This document shows, in pieces, positions 1 through 6,451 of a stretch of DNA of 8,365 nucleotides. Below the pieces are notes generated by a model, which saw nothing but the letters and a program-made list of their open reading frames with translations, searched no databases and was not told the origin of the DNA. The position numbers were made by a program, and so were the translations under genes. Source of the stretch: an uncultured Actinomyces sp. (GTDB lineage Bacteria; Actinomycetota; Actinomycetes; Actinomycetales; Actinomycetaceae); contig CAMPYB010000032.1 in the NCBI GenBank assembly GCA_946998115.1, positions 1-8,365 of the forward strand, given 5' to 3'. Numbering within the stretch: the first letter of the stretch is position 1; each line of letters begins with the position of its first letter.

Positions 1-144
1 ATAGAATTTTATTCAAAATTTCGACAATTACTTAAAGTTTCACGTGAAACATTTATGCAAGTAAGTTGATAAATACTATATTGTCTTGTGAAACTTTGAA
101 ATCATTGTAGAATGAAGAAATTTACCACTACTGACAAGACGTTG
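1..144. other. Intergenic region downstream of murJ, holding parS
   Basis: No coding sequence is supported here. Besides the parS site there is a 7-bp inverted repeat (GTCTTGT near 83-89 and ACAAGAC at 134-140) separated by about 45 bases, with no T-run after it on either strand, so it is not a convincing terminator for murJ. A small AT-only hairpin (AATTTT, 4-base loop, AAAATT) lies at 5-20. In M. tuberculosis murJ is followed by sigM and then trxB2; the window ends too soon to see what follows here. Confidence 0.6.
36..51. promoter_or_regulatory. parS: parS centromere site (ParB-binding palindrome)
   Basis: The 16-mer AGTTTCACGTGAAACA matches 15 of 16 positions of the widely conserved bacterial parS consensus TGTTTCACGTGAAACA; only the first base differs. 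Its 14-bp core is a perfect palindrome. ParB binds such sites, loads as a CTP-dependent clamp and, with ParA and SMC, organises and segregates the origin region. The site is intergenic, downstream of murJ. In actinobacteria parS sites cluster around oriC, where the murJ block also lies, so sequence and context agree. No other copy of this quality is in the window. The parA and parB genes are not visible here. Confidence 0.9.
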
Positions 145-1911
145 TTAGTGTCGGAAAACTTTAGTTTTTATAACATTTACGCCCTGCTTGACTTCTGGAA
201 TGTTTGATAATAATAAACCTGTAATATAAATAATAAGCATTACGAATCCCACAACAATAATTTGCAGAATTGCTGTAAAGAAACGGCCAGAAGTTTCATT
301 AATTGCAAGAGGTGAATATAGTAATGTGTTTGATATAAAGTAACCAAAAATGCTTGAAAATAGCATGATTATGTACATTTTTATGCAATTTTTAAATATA
401 TGCGTGTAGTTGATTGTTGGGAAAGATTTTTTCAAATATATTGCTTGTATAAATGATACTGTGGCAAAAGCTATACAACTAGTGACACAAAATGCCATAA
501 CCCAATATTTATGAGGGAAAAATACAGGAATCAAAGCCATACCTATGATAAGTACAAACACTCGTGGAATTTCTATAAAGAAAGCATTTTTTGTTTTTTC
601 ATAAGCAAACAATACTCGTGCATTGATCGTAACAAAAGCTTGTAATGGTATACAAACACATAATATTGATAAAACTTGAGAAATTGCGACAATTTCGTGA
701 TTTGGTCGTGAAGGGCCAACCATGCACGCTAGAGGTGTTGACAAAATAATCATTGTAAGCGAAGCGAAAATTGAGAAAATGCCAAGTATAGTTGCTACAA
801 AACCGTAATCGGAAGTCATCTTTTCATCTTCGCCATTTGCAGCTTGGTAAGAAAGTCGTGTAAATAATGCTGTTATTATGGAAGTTGTTACAAGAGATTG
901 AGGGATTGTGTAAATTAAATATGCAAATGTATGTACAGTTATAGATGGTATGAATTGTCCTGTTTGTACGCCGTAATTTTGCGCTGAAGAAGCAAGATTG
1001 CTAATTAATAGAAGCTCAAATTGTGATAATGCAACCACTCCGAAAGCCCATAAAGCTAATTTTGAAGCGTGTCCTAATCCGTATCCTTTCGTATGCCAAA
1101 CTAAACGTAATTTAAAACCTGTCTTTTTTATTACAGGTATCAAAATTAATGCTTGAGCAACTATGCCTAAAGTGCCGGAACCTGCTATAAGTGCTATTTT
1201 ATTCCAAGTCCAAAACGAAACCATGCCTGTTGTGTGCGTGTTTGCAAAACCGTATAAATAAATAAATACGCTCAAACCTAGAATTGAAATAATATTGTTA
1301 AGCACAGGTGACCACATGTATGGGCCGAAAGAATATTTAGCGTTCAAAACTTGTCCATACAATACGTATAACCCGTAAAAGAATATTTGAGGCATGCACC
1401 AGAAAGCAAAACTTATAGCAATAAGTTTCCAACCTGGCGACATGTCGTATGCAAATAATGATACGAGTATGGAGCTTGCGACTGTTGCGACTGTTGTTAT
1501 AGCTAAAAGTATGAGACCTGTTGTTGTCAAAAGACTGTTTACAAATTCATCACCATTTTTTTTCCGAAAAGCGCGTACTATTTGAGGAACAAGTATAGCG
1601 TTTAATACACCACCAGCAAGTAAATTAAATATTGTATTTGGCAAAGTGTTGGCAACGTTGAAAGCGTCATGCGCACCGAAAGCTCCTAGTACAGCTAGGA
1701 GTAAAGCTGAACGAATTAAACCTAAAATTCTTGAAACAAATGTTCCAGCAAACATGATTAGAGAAGATTTTGCCATAGACGCATTAGATGGTTGCTCTTG
1801 AGCTTTTATCTGTGTTTGAGCTTTTGTATTTGCGTGTATGTTTTCATTTCTATTCATACTGTTGAATTCATTTGCTTTTTGATTTGTTTGTTCATTTGGG
1901 TTTTGTGTCAT
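145..1911 (-). CDS. murJ: Lipid II flippase MurJ (MviN family)
   Basis: This polytopic membrane protein of 588 residues belongs to the MurJ/MviN family of the MOP exporter superfamily, which moves the peptidoglycan precursor lipid II from the inner to the outer face of the cytoplasmic membrane. The family signature at the start of the core is clear: RILGLIR at 61-67 supplies the two arginines matching E. coli R18 and R24, HDAF at 81-84 the conserved aspartate, and PNTIFNLLAGGVLNAILVP at 91-109 the next conserved segment. Many hydrophobic segments follow to the end. Residues 1-45 are a Q/N/T/A-rich, probably disordered extension. I keep the first ATG because GAGGG lies 4 bases before it (1916-1920), while M46 lacks a Shine-Dalgarno. 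It is last in the Nudix-DUF6049-murJ operon, 65 bp after DUF6049. The protein stops just after its last membrane segment and lacks the pseudokinase region of mycobacterial MviN. Confidence 0.95.
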   Translation of the reverse strand: MTQNPNEQTNQKANEFNSMNRNENIHANTKAQTQIKAQEQPSNASMAKSSLIMFAGTFVSRILGLIRSALLLAVLGAFGAHDAFNVANTLPNTIFNLLAGGVLNAILVPQIVRAFRKKNGDEFVNSLLTTTGLILLAITTVATVASSILVSLFAYDMSPGWKLIAISFAFWCMPQIFFYGLYVLYGQVLNAKYSFGPYMWSPVLNNIISILGLSVFIYLYGFANTHTTGMVSFWTWNKIALIAGSGTLGIVAQALILIPVIKKTGFKLRLVWHTKGYGLGHASKLALWAFGVVALSQFELLLISNLASSAQNYGVQTGQFIPSITVHTFAYLIYTIPQSLVTTSIITALFTRLSYQAANGEDEKMTSDYGFVATILGIFSIFASLTMIILSTPLACMVGPSRPNHEIVAISQVLSILCVCIPLQAFVTINARVLFAYEKTKNAFFIEIPRVFVLIIGMALIPVFFPHKYWVMAFCVTSCIAFATVSFIQAIYLKKSFPTINYTHIFKNCIKMYIIMLFSSIFGYFISNTLLYSPLAINETSGRFFTAILQIIVVGFVMLIIYITGLLLSNIPEVKQGVNVIKTKVFRH

Positions 1912-1915
1912 TTTT

Positions 1916-1920
1916 CCCTC
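1916..1920 (-). promoter_or_regulatory. Ribosome binding site of murJ
   Basis: Read on the minus strand the sequence is GAGGG, followed by four A residues and the ATG. It is the reason for choosing the long start of murJ over the internal methionines at residues 19 and 46. Confidence 0.6.
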
Positions 1921-1976
1921 GTGTATTATTTTAGGCTATTGCTCATTTGTGTTTTATGTTAGCCACGCTTTATATT

Positions 1977-4121
1977 CTAATTCTTTTGTGTAGTTTTCGT
2001 GTAGTTTTCGTCGTTTATGTTCATGCGTCTTTTATTTTTAATTATTGCTCTACTTATTCCGAATATTAATAGTAATAATAGTGCAGAGGCTATTATCGTT
2101 GTGCCTATGCCTTCCCATTCAGCTCGAACAGTAATTTCTACGGGTTGTGCACTGTTTATAATTTCTCCTTGATTATTTGTTATTGTAAATGATAATTGAG
2201 CAGTGCCATTTGCGATTGCTTTTACAGGTATTTTAGAAACTGTTCCGCCTTGTGCGGGAATTGATATTTTAGTGTTTTGTCTTACTTGTAATATGTGGTG
2301 TGAACTTGTGCTGATTAGGTTTGCTTTTATAGGGTACGATAAAGTGTTTGTCACAGTAACTGGAATGTCGGAATTTGAATTTATGAGATTTATTTGTTTT
2401 GAAGGTAGTATTTTTATTTTCTCAGAAATTTTTTTAGCGTTTTCTGATATTTTATTTAAATACTCTTGTCTTTTTTTGTTATTTTCCCAATGTTTGAAAG
2501 TGTGTAAAATAAGATTGTTAAAAGTTGTTTCTATAGTGTTTGGTTTTTGTATTATTGAGGATAAATTTTTTACTAATTGCATACTTTTTTCAATTTGTGG
2601 CAATGTTTTTTCAATATTTTTTGGAATAGTATTGTTTTTGATTTTAATGTCGTATTCATGTTCTGTCGTAGGCTTATTTATGTAATCACTATATTTTAGT
2701 ATTTCGACCCAGTTTTTGTTATTTAATTGTGATATAGCGTCATAATCGTTAGAAGTTGGAATATAGTTATATGGGAGTTTAATTAGTATCTGTCGTCCTT
2801 CGTTTGGGCGTTGACGAGTGATTATTGCGGAATGTGCTAGTAATAATTGTGATTTGTTTAATTTTGAAATAGTGTTATCTGTAAAAATTTCGCTAAGTTG
2901 TTTGTCAACTATGCTTATACTATGTTTTTCGTCTAATTTTGTTATGCCATTTGGTGTATATGTTAATTGTGGTTTTTGTTTAACATTTTCAGTATTAGTG
3001 ATTATATTTGTTGTAGTATTTGGTAGATATTGTGGTCGTGGTAATGCGTATTCGCTAAAAAATACGTTATCGAGTATAGGTGTTTTATCAAATATTTTTT
3101 CAAAATATTGTTTTGTGTAATTCATGTCGGGTATAAGAAAAGCTTTATTTTTTATTTGTTTCAGTGTTGATATATCAGCGTTAGCATATGGTAAAGCTAT
3201 TATTTCAGTGTTTTGTGCATTATCTTTTATTGTTTTTATTAGTTGTTTTTGGGCGTCGTTTAATTGTTTGTTGTTTTCAGGTAGTTTAGGGTCTTTGTTT
3301 TTGTAAAAAGATTGGTTTGTTTTGAGTTTTGTGTCAAAAATTGCAGGATCGATTGCGAGTGTAATATTTTTTATAGAAGAAAATTTAGCTATTTCATTTA
3401 AACGATATTTTGCATAATCTATGCCAAGATTGGTTTGTGAATTTGATGCTTGTAATATTTCGTTGTCGGTAAAAGTAATAGGTGCGATTATAGATATTTT
3501 TGTTTTTTGTATCGGAGTTTGTGTTTCTAATATTATATATGTGCAATCATACGTGTTGGAAAATGCGTTATCATCATTACCTATAAGTTGTACACTGATT
3601 TTCCTTGGCCCCCATTGTTGTGTTTGAATAGGTAGGTTTTCAGTATCTAAAGTTATTGTTTTTTTTGTGGTACCTGGTGATATTTGTTCGATGTTTTCAA
3701 CATGAACTATTTTATCATTGTGAAAGTTTTTATTTTTTATTTCTTTATTTAAATTTTCGCGACTGATTGGTGTGTTATCTTGAAAATAAACATTGAGTTT
3801 AGTGTTATAAAATGTTGTTTGTGTAGGATTATCTATAGAAATATCTAATGTTATTTTTTTATCTTTATTTAATGTTTTAGGCGTGATATTTAATATTTGT
3901 ATGTTTACTCGAGAAGTGTTTTGTTTTTTGAGTAATGTTTTAATTTTGGAAGGCTTAATGGCGTCTGTTTGTGTTGTAGAAACAAAATGTGTGACAATTT
4001 TTGTATTGTTTTTTGCGTGTACAGGCTCGGTTGTTGTAAATACAATAATCGTAACTAAAAATGTAGTTAGAATGAACGTTAAAAAATGTTTTAATTGTCT
4101 AAAAACATTTATATTTCGCAT
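1977..4121 (-). CDS. DUF6049 family secreted, membrane-anchored protein
   Basis: This 714-residue protein is of unknown function and matches the DUF6049 family by both position and content. Residues 1-36 form a signal peptide (basic start, hydrophobic stretch about 13-28, VHA before the likely cut at 36/37). A hydrophobic helix at about 672-691 followed by KNKRR anchors the C-terminus, leaving nearly all of the protein outside the cell. Features I associate with the family are ITLAIDPAIFD (253-263) and EIIALPYANADI (306-317), resembling the 'DPaL' and 'lPyad' segments of actinobacterial homologues. Residues about 65-200 and 575-668 look like beta-rich domains; 500-570 looks helical. M. tuberculosis Rv3909 occupies the same place between mutT4 and murJ, which suggests an envelope role linked to MurJ; that is inference. 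It starts 23 bp after the Nudix stop with a weak GGA Shine-Dalgarno. It is unusually rich in K, N, T and I. The last residues are re-framed by an 11-bp duplication. Confidence 0.85.
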   Translation of the reverse strand: MRNINVFRQLKHFLTFILTTFLVTIIVFTTTEPVHAKNNTKIVTHFVSTTQTDAIKPSKIKTLLKKQNTSRVNIQILNITPKTLNKDKKITLDISIDNPTQTTFYNTKLNVYFQDNTPISRENLNKEIKNKNFHNDKIVHVENIEQISPGTTKKTITLDTENLPIQTQQWGPRKISVQLIGNDDNAFSNTYDCTYIILETQTPIQKTKISIIAPITFTDNEILQASNSQTNLGIDYAKYRLNEIAKFSSIKNITLAIDPAIFDTKLKTNQSFYKNKDPKLPENNKQLNDAQKQLIKTIKDNAQNTEIIALPYANADISTLKQIKNKAFLIPDMNYTKQYFEKIFDKTPILDNVFFSEYALPRPQYLPNTTTNIITNTENVKQKPQLTYTPNGITKLDEKHSISIVDKQLSEIFTDNTISKLNKSQLLLAHSAIITRQRPNEGRQILIKLPYNYIPTSNDYDAISQLNNKNWVEILKYSDYINKPTTEHEYDIKIKNNTIPKNIEKTLPQIEKSMQLVKNLSSIIQKPNTIETTFNNLILHTFKHWENNKKRQEYLNKISENAKKISEKIKILPSKQINLINSNSDIPVTVTNTLSYPIKANLISTSSHHILQVRQNTKISIPAQGGTVSKIPVKAIANGTAQLSFTITNNQGEIINSAQPVEITVRAEWEGIGTTIIASALLLLLIFGISRAIIKNKRRMNINDENYTKTTQKN
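1988..2009. repeat. 11-bp perfect tandem duplication in the 3' end of the DUF6049 gene
   Basis: GTGTAGTTTTC occurs twice head to tail, at 1988-1998 and 1999-2009 on the plus strand. It lies in the last ten codons of the DUF6049 gene. As 11 is not a multiple of three, the second copy changes the reading frame, giving the present tail DENYTKTTQKN and a TAG stop. Confidence 0.85.
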
Positions 4122-4144
4122 TGCATTTCCATTCTGTTCTTAAA

Positions 4145-4651
4145 TTAATTCATTAATAATTCTATAGCCATATTTATTATGCGACGTTCATTCGGGTATG
4201 CTAGTAATGAAGATACTTTTTCTAATTCTACCCATGCTACGTCTTCGGCTTCCTTATCAGGATCGTTATCAACTGTGAGTTCTCCGCTTAATGCTTCGAG
4301 TAAAAAATGATGAACTACTTTGTGTACGCGTTTTTTAGGACCAACAAACCAGTAGGAAATTGTTGATAAATGTTTTATGGCTCTGCCGTATATTCCTGTT
4401 TCTTCAAATATTTCTCTAACGGCCGCTTCGGGCGCAGTCTCTTTACCTTCTAAGTGCCCTTTAGGTAAGCACCATTCCAATTTTCCAGCTCTGTTCCTGC
4501 GTGATATTACTGCTACATATCCTTTTCCGTTTTCGATTTTCAGCATTATTCCACCAGCTGATGTTTCATGAACTATTGGTAAATTTGATGTGTTTGTACG
4601 CAAATTTCCCACAGGTGGTTTCGGAGTAAGACTTTTTTTGTTTAAGAACAT
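4145..4651 (-). CDS. Nudix hydrolase (MutT4-like position)
   Basis: This 168-residue protein carries a complete Nudix box, GX5EX7REUXEEXGU, from G65 to I87: G65, E71, R79-E80, E83-E84, G86 and I87 are all present, so the Mg-binding catalytic helix is intact. Nudix enzymes hydrolyse nucleoside diphosphates linked to another group; the substrate cannot be read from the sequence. The segment HETSAGGI (28-35) leads into the domain, and LPKGHLEG (62-69) precedes the catalytic helix. M. tuberculosis mutT4 (Rv3908) sits in the same place, upstream of the DUF6049 gene and murJ and divergent from pcnA, so this is its positional equivalent. It is first in the minus-strand operon. The ATG lacks a good Shine-Dalgarno (upstream reads AAAGTAATAAGT), but the N-terminal segment PPVGNLRTNTSNLPIVHETS reads as ordinary protein leading into the domain, so I keep this start. 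Confidence 0.93.
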   Translation of the reverse strand: MFLNKKSLTPKPPVGNLRTNTSNLPIVHETSAGGIMLKIENGKGYVAVISRRNRAGKLEWCLPKGHLEGKETAPEAAVREIFEETGIYGRAIKHLSTISYWFVGPKKRVHKVVHHFLLEALSGELTVDNDPDKEAEDVAWVELEKVSSLLAYPNERRIINMAIELLMN

Positions 4652-4788
4652 ACTTATTACTTTAACGGATATTGCTAAAAAAGATAATCATAATTATTGA
4701 TATTTTAAGATTATTTAATTATTTAGATACTTAATAGTGGTATATTTTATTTTGGTTAATTGACATTTGTTTTTAGATTTGGATAAAT
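4652..4788. promoter_or_regulatory. Divergent promoter region between the Nudix operon and pcnA
   Basis: This AT-rich spacer of 137 bases lies between two genes transcribed away from each other, so it must contain promoters for both. Towards pcnA the best match is a perfect TTGACA at 4760-4765, with GATAAA at 4782-4787 after 16 bases. That would place the start of transcription about at or after the ATG at 4789, so either the pair is fortuitous or the true start codon is further in. On the minus strand TATGAT (plus 4687-4692) could be a -10 for the Nudix operon, but I see no good -35 for it. The individual boxes are weakly supported. Confidence 0.5.
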
Positions 4789-6255
4789 ATGGTTTCACGT
4801 TTTTCAACTGATACGACTACGCTCTATGCTAATGCTTTAAAAATTATGTCATCGCTACCTGATTGCGTAATGGATTTGGCGTCTAAATTTGTTGATGAAG
4901 GTTTTGAAATAGCTCTAGTTGGCGGACCTGTACGTGATGCTTTTTTAGGTATTAAGCCACATGATTTAGACTTTACTACTTCTGCTATGCCTGATGAAAC
5001 GGAAAGAATTTTATCAACTTGGGGTACAGTTTGGGCTATTGGTAAAGAATTTGGAACTATTGGTGCTAAAAATGGTGATGTTATTGTTGAAGTTACGACT
5101 TATCGTGATGAAAGATATGATTTAAACAGCCGAAAACCTGTGGTTGCTTTTGGCGATAATTTAGAAGGAGATTTATCGCGTAGAGATTTTACTGTAAACG
5201 CTATGGCAATGTGCTTACCTGATATGATTTTGCATGATCCTTATAATGGTTTGCAAGATTTGTCTGAAGGTTTGCTTCGCACGCCTGTAGGTTCTCATCA
5301 ATCTTTTGACGATGATCCTTTGAGGATAATGCGTGCTGGACGTTTTGTTGCACAATTAGGGTTTTCCGTATGTGATGATGTTTTTGATGCCATGGTTTCT
5401 ATGCGTGACAGATTGGGTATTGTTTCTGCTGAAAGAATACAATCTGAATTGGTAAAATTAATTTGTTCAAAACATGTGCGTTTAGGTTTGGAACTTTTAG
5501 TTGATACAGGAGTTTGCGACATAGTTCTCCCTGAATTTAGTCAGCTTAAAAATACTGTTGATGAGCATAATAGGCATAAAGATGTTTATGAGCACACTTT
5601 GACTGTAGTCGAAAAAGCTATTGCTTTGGAAACTGATGAAAATGGAGTTGTGCCTGCTCCTGATTTTAAACTACGCTTTGCTGCATTGATGCATGATGTT
5701 GGTAAACCTGCTACACGTAAATTTGAAGAAGATGGAACAGTGTCTTTTCATCACCATGAGCTAGTTGGTGCGAAGATGACTAATAAGCGTATGAAGATTT
5801 TGAAATTTGATAAGCAGACGATTAAGGATGTTACTTTGCTTGTTGCATTGCATTTGCGTTTTCACGGGTATAGCGATCAAGCTTGGACTGATTCTGCAGT
5901 GCGTCGTTATGTTTGTGATGCTGGTGATATGTTAGAGCGTTTGAATCGTTTGACACGTTCAGATTGTACGACTCGCAACAAGAAGAAGATGTTGAAATTA
6001 TCTAAAGCATACGATGATTTAGAATCAAGAATTGTAGCTTTACGTGAAAAAGAAGAGCTTGCTGCTATTCGTCCTGAATTAAATGGTGAGGAAATAATGG
6101 AATTGTTGAATCTGAAACCTGGACGTGAAGTAGGTGTTGCATACAAGTTTTTGCTGAATCTTCGTTTAGATGAGGGAATTTTAGGCAAGGAAGTTGTGAA
6201 ATCCAGGCTTTTGAAGTGGTGGTCAGAAAATCGTAATAATCTTTTTTCTGCATAA
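4789..6255 (+). CDS. pcnA: CCA tRNA nucleotidyltransferase (class II, with HD domain)
   Basis: This 488-residue enzyme belongs to the class II CCA-adding / poly(A) polymerase family, annotated pcnA or cca in actinobacteria; it adds or repairs the 3' CCA of tRNAs in the cytoplasm. The nucleotidyltransferase head shows VGGPVRD (44-50), the metal-binding pair D59 and D61 in HDLDF, EVTTYRDE (101-108), RRDFTVNAMA (131-140) and DPLRIMRAGRF (176-186). An HD phosphohydrolase-type domain follows, with H263, H269, the pair H302-D303 in LMHDVGKPATR, and HHH at 321-323. The length is normal for actinobacterial members. The ATG has only a weak GGA Shine-Dalgarno, and M20 and M28 are alternative starts before the conserved core; neither has a better site. 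It diverges from the Nudix operon, as in M. tuberculosis. CCA addition rather than polyadenylation is assumed from family knowledge. Confidence 0.95.
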   Translation: MVSRFSTDTTTLYANALKIMSSLPDCVMDLASKFVDEGFEIALVGGPVRDAFLGIKPHDLDFTTSAMPDETERILSTWGTVWAIGKEFGTIGAKNGDVIVEVTTYRDERYDLNSRKPVVAFGDNLEGDLSRRDFTVNAMAMCLPDMILHDPYNGLQDLSEGLLRTPVGSHQSFDDDPLRIMRAGRFVAQLGFSVCDDVFDAMVSMRDRLGIVSAERIQSELVKLICSKHVRLGLELLVDTGVCDIVLPEFSQLKNTVDEHNRHKDVYEHTLTVVEKAIALETDENGVVPAPDFKLRFAALMHDVGKPATRKFEEDGTVSFHHHELVGAKMTNKRMKILKFDKQTIKDVTLLVALHLRFHGYSDQAWTDSAVRRYVCDAGDMLERLNRLTRSDCTTRNKKKMLKLSKAYDDLESRIVALREKEELAAIRPELNGEEIMELLNLKPGREVGVAYKFLLNLRLDEGILGKEVVKSRLLKWWSENRNNLFSA

Positions 6256-6377
6256 ATCTGTATAAGTAGTTAGTGGAGAATAATATAAAATTTGGCGTGT
6301 AAGGTCCATTTTTAGTGGTAAGTTGTAATAAAAAATTCAGTATTTACCCTAGTATTTTCCTAATATTATTTAATTAG

Positions 6378-6408
6378 TTGGTTCTTTAGCTTTTATGAGT
6401 TATATAAT
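6378..6408 (+). promoter_or_regulatory. Probable promoter of the PBP gene
   Basis: A perfect -10 box TATAAT lies at 6403-6408. The best -35 candidate is TTGGTT at 6378-6383 with a long 19-base spacer; GGTTCT at 6380-6385 would give 17 bases but matches poorly. Transcription would begin near 6415, leaving a leader of about 37 bases before the ATG. The -10 is convincing, the -35 is not. Confidence 0.5.
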
Positions 6409-6441
6409 ATAGAAATCGTAACTGTTTATTTTCATACATAA

Positions 6442-6448
6442 AAGGAAG
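6442..6448 (+). promoter_or_regulatory. Ribosome binding site of the PBP gene
   Basis: AAGGAAG, ending three bases before the ATG at 6452, is the strongest Shine-Dalgarno in the window. It fixes the true start of the PBP gene and shows that the short first segment is the real N-terminus despite the frameshift after it. Confidence 0.75.
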
Positions 6449-6451
6449 ATA

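Larger units (their letters stand above)
6256..6451. other. Intergenic region between pcnA and the PBP gene
   Basis: This stretch is non-coding, about 196 bases. I see no convincing Rho-independent terminator after pcnA: CCAT/GTGG near 6304-6316 and GGTAA/TTACC near 6315-6346 are short, weak pairings without a following T-run. The right half holds the promoter and ribosome binding site listed separately. No small ORF with a Shine-Dalgarno is evident. Confidence 0.6.

Noticed and set aside
83..140. Inverted repeat GTCTTGT ... ACAAGAC after murJ as a terminator
   Set aside because: Loop of about 45 bases and no T-run on either strand.
1477..1498. Short direct repeat (GCGACTGTT twice) within murJ
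   Set aside because: It encodes an ordinary VATVA-type membrane segment; codon repetition is sufficient explanation.
2203..3627. Series of plus-strand open frames antisense to the DUF6049 gene
   Set aside because: They are F/C/V-rich shadows created by the A- and C-rich coding strand opposite, with no Shine-Dalgarno sites or recognisable domains.
4789..4806. parS-like GTTTCACGT at the beginning of pcnA
   Set aside because: Only the left half of the palindrome is present; the right half reads TTTTC instead of GAAAC.
6036..6051. parS-like AGCTTTACGTGAAAAA inside pcnA
   Set aside because: Matches only 12 of 16 positions and the central CACGTG is broken; it lies in coding sequence that explains it.
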